Assembly (NCBI GenBank): GCA_964019155.1
Contig: OZ025239.1
Coordinates: forward strand, 77,929,600 to 77,993,599
Length of the DNA: 64,000 bases
Direction of reading: 5' to 3'
From: Osedax fenrisi
Lineage: Eukaryota > Annelida > Polychaeta > Sabellida > Siboglinidae
Shown piece by piece: positions 42,501 to 55,700 of this stretch. Position numbers and translations under genes: made by a program. Within the stretch, counting starts at the first letter, position 1; every line of letters begins with the position of its first letter. A model generated the notes under the pieces. That model was not told the origin of the DNA, ran no database searches, and was given only the letters and a program-made list of their open reading frames with translations.

Positions 42501-44187
42501 AAATAATACGTTCTAATACTATACATATTACACATGTTATTGAAATAGGCCTATAGTTATTTTAATTTGACGGTTCATCCTTTTTTTAAATTGGTGTGAT
42601 TATAGATATTTTCCAAATTTTCGGTATATTACCCGATAATAAAGATGAATTAAAAATATTATATAAAGGACTACATAATTCATTAGATAATAATGTTAAC
42701 ATAGAAGATGGTATCCCACCATTTCCAAAAGTGTGTGTAATTGTTAGTCTATTTAAACATATTTTAATTATTTCAGGATTTAAATCAATATTATAAAATT
42801 TTTATTTAGTTAAATTATAAAATTCTGGTAAATTTCCATTATAATTTTGTTAAATTTAACTCAAATATGAATTTAATGTATTTTATTTGTCAGGATCTGA
42901 AAATAAAATAGTATTATTTGATATATCAATTAGAGTAGATACTCCAGATTTTAAATTGTGTCATTTGTTCATAAATTTATAAAACTTTAATTTATTTTAT
43001 GAATTAATTGCATTAATCTCTCTCTTAAAATTTAATGATCCTAATTATTTGGATTATTTATTAATTGTTATTATTTTAGTAATTAATAATTCAAGTTAAG
43101 TATTTAATAACATTTTTAGATTTATATTCATTGGTGGAATTATTATTATAAAGCATGCGATTTTTTTGAAAATCAGAATAGTTTACATGCTGCGCGCTGA
43201 TTGGTTATAGGGTGTCCGTATTAAGACATCTAGAGTGTCCATATTAGGGACTTATACGTCCTATGGATATATGCTTATAACATAATTAATATTTGATAAC
43301 AAATAGAGAAAGCATGTATATAATTTGTACAATGCTTTAGTTTTAATAATATATTGTTATGTTTTAATAATATATCGATACATTTGTATTTTATTGAGAA
43401 GGTTTTAAGTAAAAAAAATGTGTCATAAATTTAAAAACGTAATAAAACAAACAGAGTATTGGATATATCAGCACTATTTTGAATACTTACAAAATAAAAA
43501 ATACTTTTTAGACTATTTATATAATTACGAATATTTTATTCATTAAACATTTTTGTGTGTGATGTATGGTTTCTGAGATACCGAGAGTATCCGTATTCGG
43601 GTAATAATTATTAATAATTCATAATTATAATATAATCCATAAAAGAATAAAGACACAAATATTTCTTCTAATAAAAATATTAATAATAATAATTATTATA
43701 TTATTTTATTATATACAAGTTTTTCTAATTATTTAAACTTATTTGATTAGATTTATTAATAAAACTTTGTATCTTTATATTTTCTATATATTTTAATAAT
43801 ATAATTTATCAGAGAATTTATTTTATTCGGATATTTAAGGAATGTACTATTTCGTTTATTATAAAATGAATTATTATATACATATATATATATATATATA
43901 TATTTATATTGTTATTGTTGTTATTTTTATTGTTACCTTTCATCCCATCCATGAACTTAGATGAAGTGTTTCACTTATAACCATATTATATGGTCCATAT
44001 ATAGCTCTAACGTCCCTTCGAAGCCGCTCTCATGTTAAGTCATCCATGGTTTTAACGAGAGCCGATCATTTATTTATACACAGTTATATAATTTCACTTC
44101 TAAATAATATTTTAAGACCCATTTTATAAAATTAATTAATGGTCCTGACGAAGCTCAAACCCGTGTCCTACTGCTTGTGTGTCTTGC

Positions 44188-44236
<49 letters not shown>

Positions 44237-44306
44237 TATATATATATATTTAGTCTATTAGAAAACATAAAGTTAATTATATACATAATACATTATGATT
44301 TTTAAA

Positions 44307-44366
<60 letters not shown>

Positions 44367-44996
44367 ATATAGATATATAATATTGTATGTTAAATATTTA
44401 AATAATAAATAATTAAATAAATAATTAAATTGATCGAGTTAATGATAGATTATTTTTATATTATTATAATAATATTAATACATTATTATATTGAAATATA
44501 TATATATATATATATATTTAGATGCATAAAAGGAGAACTAAAAGATAAAACTAGGATTTTAGTTACCCATCAAATACAATATTTAAAAGAAGTTGATAGG
44601 ATTATTATCCTAAAAGACGTAAGTTTGATTATTATTTAATATATGTTAATTACAATAATATATTGATACACAAATTATTCAATATAATTACTACATATGT
44701 GTAACCTTACATTCATCAGTTGTTCAGTAATATTCTGATATTATTATATTGATATTATATCAATATGTTAAAATAATTATTATGCTTTTAAATTTCTTTT
44801 ATGTTAAACTTATTCATCAGCGTATATTAGTTACTTGAGTAATATACGTTTATCATTTCAGGGTTGCTTGATTGCTTTCGGTACCTATGATGACTTATTG
44901 CAGGCAGGTCATGATGTAATGCATGTTATTAATGAAGATAATAAACATAGTAATAAAATAGAATGCACCAATATAAACAATGGTTTGTGATACAGT

Positions 44997-45028
<32 letters not shown>

Positions 45029-48000
45029 AACCAACCATATATTAACTTACATTACCATATCCGGTCGAGCTTGCTTTGCATTCTATAATACATATATTCC
45101 AGTTTTCCGGGTTCACATAGTCGTTTTGTGTATACATATGTTATCGTCTTCCAGTTTATCAATACATATCCTCCTGATATGTATCGCTCAATTGGTCTCC
45201 CAGGTCCACGTTTACGATGACCTGATTCCCAGAGATGAAGATGCGATATTACTCCTGCCTTTGATATCAAACAGAGGTCAATGAACCACATTCGTTGCTC
45301 CTCTGATTGATAAGCTTATCGGAGTGATTTTCCATATAACTATTTGATTATAAGGTGATCTTTCCAATAATTTGATTAATACAGCTCGTAGAATTCACGT
45401 ATACTGTCCAATAAGTTTCCAGTGATTTAGTTAACATACAAGTTTTGTAGTTTAAACAAGCAATGATAACGCTCCGATAAATGTCATGTTGTTTAGAATA
45501 TTTGTCTTACACATTTTACGCATAACGTTTATAGCTGCCTGGCTTTTCCCAGTCTTATGTTTATATCAGTTTCTGTAAGATGTATGCAGCTACTTAGGTA
45601 CTCCAATTCTTTTACTTATTTGATATATTCTCTATTGTTTTTAAGTTGTTTTGTATGATCTAAGTTTTTGTTAATGTATTCCATTATTCCATCATTTGGA
45701 TAGAGTACGATATATCTGGCTAAGGGTGTGTTTTTCGTCATCCAGCTACGCACAACGCGCGACATCGAATTTTACAAAGCCCTATTCACTACATGTAAAC
45801 TTGTACGAGATATCGGACAGCGTTCGCCGAACAGCTAACTTCGCCGATACACCTTTTATTCCTATCCGCGCAGTTCTTCATTGAATTTGAATTCTAGAAC
45901 GAACGGCGTCGCACGCATTTGAAGCTCCGCCCATGAGCTGAGTCATAAAATACGTCACAATTATAACGGTATTGCTATTTTTAGGTATGCGCGCATATAT
46001 TTACCAATAATTATATGATGATATATAGTTCGACGAATGGTTGACGAAAAACACTTTGTAAAATTCGATGTCGCGCGTTGTGCGTAGCTGGATGACGAAA
46101 AACACACCCTAAAAGTGTTGTTGCTGGTAAATGTTTAACGTTAATACATTATATTATTATATATTGTGGGGATCTGGCATCTGGAAAGTAGATATGTTTG
46201 GATCTAAAAACCATTTTATTTTTGTGTAGAAATGATTCAACATCCTGTAGTATCCTATTTAGGAACATTCTATTTTAAATCTTCGCTGACTCGGGGATCA
46301 AAGTGATTAATCGGTAGTGTTTTTATGATACCTAATTATGCATTTTTGGGAAAGGTACTATACATCCTTCAGTCAATTAGGTTCTTAAGAATTCACTATT
46401 TTACAGATGTGCATTAGTATTATTTTGAAATCTCATATTTCACAACTTCTATTGAGATCTTATATGTATTATATTTCATTTGTATATATGTTTATGCCTC
46501 AATGTTTTTTTATGATAGGTCTGAGTCTTTTTGCCTAGCTGCTTTGTAAAGTTTAATCTTTTGTGGCATATATCAGATGTTTCGCATGGTATCCATATAT
46601 GTAGTTAATATAGTTATAATATAGTTTATTATTTTAATAATAGTTATTAATTAATACAGATGTAATTTATAATGAGAGAAATAAGATAGATGATGATGTA
46701 ATTGAAGATAATATAACAAAGGTATTCTTATAGAATTTAAATTTTAATATTTATTCTAATTTAATTAAATTGAATGTATATGTATAATAACATAAATAAT
46801 AAAATATATAATCAATGATATAAGTATAATGATATTTTTATAATAATAATATAAATAACTAATATTATAATATTTATTAAGATATATTATTGATAATTTA
46901 ATATGTATTCCTATCATACTATATAATATATACTTATTTTAAAGAATTATTATAATAGGAACAAAACGAAGAAGATGTTAATGAAAAAAAGGTATATATA
47001 TAAATGTTCTATTAATTTATAATAGTCATACATGTATGGTATTGAATTATAAATTATTAAATTAATCCATTTTTTTTATAAACAATGAATAATATATAAA
47101 TTATATTAATATATAAATTATATTTAATCGCTCAAAATTATTATTATAAATTTACTATAAATAACACAGACTGGGCCATTAGAAAATGTAGAAAGGCGTA
47201 AATCCGGTACAATAGGATGGAGATTATATACCGAATACATCAGCTATGGCATAGGAATAGCTGGAGTGATAACATCGATAGCTTTAAATATATTGTTAAA
47301 CTTCAGCTCTGTATTTTCAAATTGGTTTCTAGCAAAATGGTTGGTTGTGTTTATAAGACAATTTACTTTACGTATACTTACACATATGTAAAGGGTCATT
47401 TATTTATTAATCATGAATTGATAAATTAAATTATTATATGACTAAAACAACGTATACTTATTTAATATTATATATATACCTATATATATTAAATATGTTA
47501 TATCCTAACTAAAATTAATTTGATTAATTTAATTTTTAAATTCAATAATACTAAAATTACAATAATGTTTGTATACAACTAATTTGTATTGCTAATATAT
47601 TATATATAATCTGTATCAAATGTTATACTTTGAATTTAAATTTAGTTATTTAAATATATTATTATGAATATATACCTAATACAATATATCTTGTTAATTT
47701 ATCTAATAAATATTATATATATGTATATTTAATAATTTCTTAATTATAAAGTAATGTTTACACATAAATATCCTCGTGATTGACAGGTCAGATGATCATA
47801 AGTTACATAATGCAGTCTTACAAAACATACACGATGTATCTACCAACAATTCCTCTATTATTATGCCATCCGGTATTAACCTAAGAAATTACTTGCTGGT
47901 ATATGGTCTCAACATATTGTTAATAATTATTCTTGGTTAGTTCACTTCATTATTCCGCATTCAAATGGTATCAGGATATCTTCATAATCTTAATGTATAT

Positions 48001-49396
48001 GTAATTATTAAAATATTAGTTTTGGTGAACATAATCTATTTTTTGGGATCAAATTGAAACATATATTTATTTATAGAATTGTATATATATATATATTATT
48101 TATACTAATATACCAACAACATGAGCGTATTTAAGTAACCATAGTACGTTATCATTATCAAACTACCCCCACTAATGTACCATTACACACACTACTATTA
48201 CTTATGCTATACCACTGATAATAATACCACCCACGATGTAGCCAGTCTGAATTCGATGCTCCTCAGTCACATTATCATCAGCGCCAGTAAAGCGTTACAC
48301 AATGCGATGTTATCTTCCATTCTGAGGGCTCCTGTATCTTTCTTCGATAGTAATCCGATAGGTTTGAGAACAATATAAAACACATGTATATATTACGTCA
48401 CGGATATGTCATGTGTGAATATTGTGATTCGATTTGATAATAATAGTATCGATATTGTTTATTAACTTTAAAAGTTTAGTTATATATATATATATTATTA
48501 ATTCTATAGAATTCTATTATAATAGTTATAATATTAATATTAATTATTAATAATAATGTTTGGATCAATGTTATCTTTAATTATATTAAACAATATAAAT
48601 TACATCACAATGTTAATTAATTAATTTAGTTTAATTCAATATATGAGATAAAAACATATTAATAAAGATTTTATATTGATATTTTTAATATGTAGAACAA
48701 ATTATCTTAAAATAGTAGTATGTTTATTGCAGCTAATCGATGATATTATTTTAAATTCGTGCTTTCAACGTAGAATATAACTGTGAAATAATTAGGTTAT
48801 TGATAAAAAAACTTATATTCACATTCAATGTGTAGGTATTAATGTGCTATTATGCCCTAACGAGATATTAAAATAATTTAGTTTTCTAATAGTGATAATT
48901 ATGTTTGGAATTGTAACAATTGTTTAAATTTAAATCTATTTTTTTTAGATAATCATTAATATATTAACTATAGTCACTTTTTCATAATATAGATTATATA
49001 GAAAATTTATATTTCAGTAACATATATATATAGGTGTTATCATAATCGGTATATTTAATTTAAAGAGGATAGTAGTTAAATATACCTAATTATAAATTTA
49101 ATATCATCGGTGTAAAAATAGAATTAACATCACTGTTTTATAATGACATATTATGTATTACTTATATTATTAATGAGATTCGTATGAAAATAGCAAGAAT
49201 GATATATATCTTTCTACTTTGATCTAGGAAGAATTCTTAATAGATTTTCAAAGGATACCGGACAATTAGATGAACTTATGCCATACCTATTTATCGATAC
49301 AGTGTGTGTTAGTATACTAATATTATATTAGTAATATACATATATTTAATACATCCTATGTAGGATATATATTATATGTCATGTCAGATTTAAATA

Positions 49397-49437
<41 letters not shown>

Positions 49438-50392
49438 TATATATGTGTATATGAAATAATCAGTAGTTAATTATAGTGATATCATTATAAATAATTATTA
49501 CATTAACTTCGCTGTTCTAAAGCTTATTCTCTATTGTAATCTATAGGTAATGATATGTGTAGTTAATTCATATATCATGTATTCTAACGTGTTTACTAAG
49601 GGGATAACCATAGATTTATAGTTTACATATGTGTAAACTATACATCTATGGGGATAACCCATGCGGGGACATTTCGGCTATTATTTCGATCAATTAAATT
49701 ATTATCATCCATATATAATATGTTACAACTATATAGCGTACATGTGTACCTATCAAGGGATATACTGTCACTACTTGATGTACATTTCATTGCGTAGATT
49801 TTAAATTTCTAATTTTATTATATTTAAAAAATTATTTTTCAGATTAACAAAATAATTTTATAAAAAAATGCTTCTCCTCTAAATATCATATTAAATATAT
49901 AATAGATTATTTTAATATTTATTATTATATTTAATGTATATGTATAATATAATTAATATACAAAAGTGCGATCATTATTTATTACGTAAAAGGTACCTTT
50001 TAGATAATATATTAATTTAATTATTTTAAATACATTTTATAAAACAAAATGCAAAGTGAAATTAACTTTATTATTACGGCGATTTCATACATTTTGACGT
50101 ACTTTCTATGTATTCGCAAACAAATTGAGCATACGTTTATATCTGTATATGTAACACTAAAGCTTATATGGGAAGGTATTCAATAATCTATAATTGACAA
50201 TAATAAATTAACGTGTTTAATTTTATATTAGTTTATATTTTTGAAAATAATATTTATAATTCATTTATTCAGATTTGAAAATAGATATGCAAATTAAAAT
50301 AAATATAATATTTGGTAATGTATTAATTATAATAAGGTGACAATCGTATATTGAATAGAATAAGTATATAATTACATGGAATTCGAATAGTA

Positions 50393-50430
<38 letters not shown>

Positions 50431-52734
50431 ACATCGTATTATTTCATTTAAAAATAAATAAATATAATACTATACAAATTAATACGTTACAATTATGTAA
50501 TGTTATTTAATATGTATAATATCCGAACAAATGTAATCTACGTACACGATTATAAGCATGAACAATACATTATTGCGGTACAACGAGATGTAAACTTATC
50601 GGTGAGTCATACATGAACTTAATTCTATTTATAGACCGGCTTCTTGGTAGTAGCGATACTCGCAGTGTCCGCATCAGTAATACCCATAGTGATCGTATTC
50701 ATCGTACCTATGTTCGTATTGTTGATATACATTCGCAATTATTGTATTAAGATAATAAATGATGTAAAGAGAATCGAAGGAACCAGTTAGTATACGTCAC
50801 TATATTACGTATTTATTACGATTCTCTATTAATAGAATTTATAATTATAAATTATTCAATTTACGAAATTATTTCACTAAAATGTACATTACGTAATCTT
50901 TAAAAATCATTAGAATTCAATTTCTTACTCTGTGTTTTGTGTTATATTTGTCTGAGCTAATTCTAGGTAGAGCGACCTTGTATATCTTAGTAGGAAGTAT
51001 TCTCAGATAATAGATATCGAATTAATAACATTAGGTTTTTAAACTATACATTTTTTTAACATTTTAATAACAGACGATATTTATATTAACATAAAATATC
51101 ACGTGATTAAGTATCCAAAGATCACTCTATACGAATTTATTTACATTTTAATATTATAATATTTATCTGGATAGTAAATTTTTATATAAATTTATATTAT
51201 TAATGTTATATTCAATGTACTTACTACCTATTTTAAATATCTCTCTATGTACGTATATTGATAGTTACTTTTAGTATACAATACACTAAACACATTACAA
51301 CTTGTGTGTGTAGGCAGATCTGCGGTATTCTCTCACGTTAACGCCAGCCTTAGTGGCATCACTACTATTAGGAGCTTCTCTATTCAGTCTGACATAGGTA
51401 ATGAGTTCGACATTCATCAAGTTCGTAATAGTGGTCACTTTGTCGTATGCATTGCGTAATCACGTCGTGTGTTCATCGTGTGTCGTAATAGTGTTCTCGA
51501 GAAATAACATATAATAATCTACTCAATTTGCTTATTATGTTATATACCTACATATATTATATATCAAGAAACCAGAATAAGTGTATTAGGTTGCGATTGG
51601 ATGTAATTCGTTGTAAAAAAAATGGGTATAACATAGTGTAATTACAACATGGATATTTGTAGGTGTAATATGTTGTTATTTAACCCAATAAAAATACTAT
51701 AATTTGTAATTGATTGTAAAAATTGGTAAAAAAAATAGCGTAAATACAATATTTAAATTGTATAGCTGTAATACGTTTCTATTGAGCCACATAATAACAC
51801 TAGTAAATTATAATAGGTTGTAAACATAGGTGTAACATAGTGTAAATATACCAATCATATTTTATAGGTGTAATAAGTTTTTATTAAACCCAATAAAAAT
51901 ACTATTACTTTTTAATACATTGGTAAATTAAATAAATAATATATATTTATTTTAATTTTTATTAATTAATATAATATTTTACATTTTCTTTATTTTAATA
52001 TATTTATTACATTGTTATTAATATAAATTAATTATTATTTTAATTCTATATTTAAGATAATATACTGAATTTAATTAATAAATTACTATTTTAAAATTTA
52101 AATTTGATTGAATAATCATTATATTTTTTTACAAATTCATAATTATTTTATTCAAGTTTCACGTTAAACACAAATTATAATCATAATTATATTGATAATT
52201 AATCAAATATAAATGGAAATCGTTGTAAACTTTACTAAACTTTATTATAACTATTGATTACATTGATTACATATTTCTTTTAATGTGGTTCTTTGGTTGA
52301 CATTTGGTTTTTAATCAATTATATTTGATAAGAGTAAATATTTATAGACATCGTTTTGATTTTGAGTATAAAATATACAAGTTATAATTATTAGTGGAGG
52401 TTGTTGTATATGCACTAGTTTTTATTTTGTACATAAATTCTGACATTTTCCAATAATATGTATTATAAATTTCAGAAAATAGTATATTATAGATATACAA
52501 AATTAATATATCGATATATTAATTTATCGATCGTGTATTATAAAAGTTAATTATATTTATAAATGTTTCTAAAATGTAGAACTATATAAAAATAATGAAC
52601 GTGATCTTGAAATTCCCATAGCAAAATTCACCATACAGTCATGTGCGTATATTCATGCATACATTCACGTTAAGTTACAAGTAATGAATATAGTACTATA
52701 ATAAAAAGAACATATAAACATTATCATTATATAA

Positions 52735-52790
<56 letters not shown>

Positions 52791-55700
52791 TTATTATATA
52801 GTTCGAATATTTATAATGAATATTACTTTCATGTCTCCATTATAGATCACTATTGTTGTATTACAATACATTAGATCTATGTATAGCTAGTAAATCGTCT
52901 GTATAGGATCATCACACGGAAGCTTGGTTCATGTTCATCAGTTTAACGAGATGGATGTGTATCAGACTAGACCTCATATGTACGCTGTTCGTGTGCGTAG
53001 TGACAATCACCTGTGTGTTCTACGCGTCAAGTTAGTAATCCGCCATTATTATAATCACTTCTTCTAGTCTAACTTTAGAGAACGATACCTAACATTAAGT
53101 ATATTATATAAAACCACTGTATATGTATAGAATTCTCTTTGATATAATAACTTTAATATTGACATTAAGAATATTAATATTATTACTATCATTACATTAA
53201 TAATTAATCCTATTTAACAAAACGAACAATAGGTTTAACGAGTGGAATGATGGGGTTAACTATAATCTACTCTACGATGCTGGCTAATCTATTTCAGTGG
53301 GGTACTAGACAAAGTATGCAAGTCGAGAACATGGTTATCTTAAATACCTTACTATACTCGTGTGTATCTAATTCGTATTAGGTATACAATAATAGTCGTA
53401 TATATTAATATATACACTAAACGATAGTTATGCAATAAGTAACTAAAGTGGAAGTATGTAATGATTCAGGGATATGATAATATTTAAGATATATCATTGT
53501 ATACACTATGAAAGAATCGCTTATTATATCCGAACTTAATATAGTATATATAATTAGCTCCGTACATATTGTGATAGGGATCACTTCCAATAAACGGTTC
53601 GTAATATGTTGTCAGCAGCTGATAGTTATATAGGATATTTTATGTATATTCCAATCATACCTAATGTATTCATTGTGAATATAGTATTTATTTTTATATT
53701 TATATATCGATTAAAGTTTACCAAACTAAAATATTTGGGATATGTATTGTATTATATTGTATTATATATTATATATTATATTGTATTTATACACATTTAT
53801 CAGGTATTGTACCTATTCAGGAGTTTCAAAAAAAATGATAACAATATCGTTACTAATAATAATATAATAATAATGATACAAATATATTATGGACATAATT
53901 TAAAAACTATCGAACAATATGGAATATACACATTAATCCTAAAATAATTACGGATGTTAAACAACATCGATAACATATGTTTCTGTTGCATGTCAATAAT
54001 GTATGTATTACATAATGTTTATACATGAATAAGTCAATATAGTTATCTCGTAATATATTGGTATGGCGGCCTAAGTCAATTAGTATCGTTATGTAGTAGG
54101 GTATTAGTATATTAATTAAGTTCGGGATCTTTTAGTAAGTGCTAACAAATCTTATTTTTAAATATATGAGTTTTTGTTGTTATGAATATAGTTGGGAAGT
54201 TTATTCCATAGAGAAGGGATAATGTATTGAAATGATAATACAGGGAAGCTTATAGGAATTTCTAACGTTGGGCAAAGGTTGATAGTAGTATTATTTTATG
54301 TTATATGTATGGATAGAAGATACGAAATATACAGATGTATTATAACCATGCCTCTCTAGATTTTGATTTTGATTTAGTGAATTTTGCACGAATGCACGAA
54401 TTTGTACGAATTATATATCCAAAAATGTACCTTATAAGGTATATATAATATATATATATTGTAAATTCGTGAAATTATTTAAATTCGTGCATACAATATA
54501 TTTAAATAACCATTATTTAATTTTCATAATTTAATTTACTAATATATAATATTGACTATAGAATACATATAATATGGTGTATACAATATGAATGAAAATA
54601 CATTGTAAAATTATATTTTAAGAAAGTATCTATATTTTAGTTTAGTTACCAAATATTATTACTTATAAACATTTTTAATTATTAATTTTAATTGATTTAC
54701 TTTATATAATATCGATAAACGGGAATATAATGTTCTCGAAACACATGAAATAAAATACGAACTATAAATTGTGAAAGATATCTAAAGACTAGTGAAATTG
54801 TATCGGTATAGTGTAAATTCTCTAGTAATTACTGAAAATAAGATAACGTGTGAGTTAATACTCCTAAAATAAAACTACAAATTTAAAATATTATGAATTG
54901 TTTGGACATATAAGGAAAAATATAAAGAATATAGTACTATAAATAATTTAGAGAAAGACTATTCTTAAATTCGTGCAAGTGCCTATTCTATATATAAATA
55001 TGCACGAATTAGATTGAATTCGTGCAAATTATTAATGTACGAAATTAGAGAGGCCTGATTATAATATAATGCGATATTAGTTAGTATGATAATGTTTAGT
55101 GAAGCTTATATTTTGTAAGGCATGCCATCTAAGCATTTGGAGGGTGGACCTATACTGTAGGTATTAAAATAATTATTTTAGAAATTGTATATATATATAT
55201 ATACCTATAGGATATAATTATACAGGAAGCACTTATTATTTTAGTTAGTGTTCTAAATTTATTAGTGAATAAAGTATTCTGTTAGATATTAGTCAAGTTT
55301 ACAAGAACTGAAGATGATAAACATATTTATAATGTATGTTTGTTAATAGGTATTTCAATTATTGTATTTGTTAGATTTTATTTTTACATTGTTTAATTAT
55401 TTATACTATTTTAGAGTCCATATTGCTAGTGAATTAAATCTAACACCTAAGCGGCAGCTGGTGCTGGTGCTAGTTTTAATATTTCAATTGAAAATCAATA
55501 TATTTTTAATAACAGGATGAATTTATGATTTATTGTGAAATATTATGCATTCAGTTTTGTTAGTAATTATTGTCAGTAAAGTGTTACTAAAGTATTTACT
55601 AAGGATACTAATTATATCATTAATAGTTATGCGAGTGACAGTCACTTTATAATGTATAAATTCTGAAAAAATAAAGTGAACGCCGCTATATATAGTGTAT

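Noticed and set aside
42596..42796. A 66-codon plus-strand open frame as a gene
   Set aside because: It is the complement of a minus-strand LINE RT that reads clear RT motifs.
48145..48241. Extension of exon 19 to an acceptor at 48144
   Set aside because: The frame is open but the phase from exon 18 would be wrong, and the family spacing between segment 8 and AS..LH is exact with the acceptor at 48241.
51398..51403. GTAATG as the donor of exon 22
   Set aside because: It leaves phase 1 against a phase 0 acceptor and removes residues at conserved positions; GTTCGT at 51421 fits both.
53606..53947. A 113-codon open frame in intron 24 as a gene or exon
   Set aside because: Ile/Tyr-rich AT translation with no motif; exons 24 and 25 join directly through the conserved SVER..EY region.
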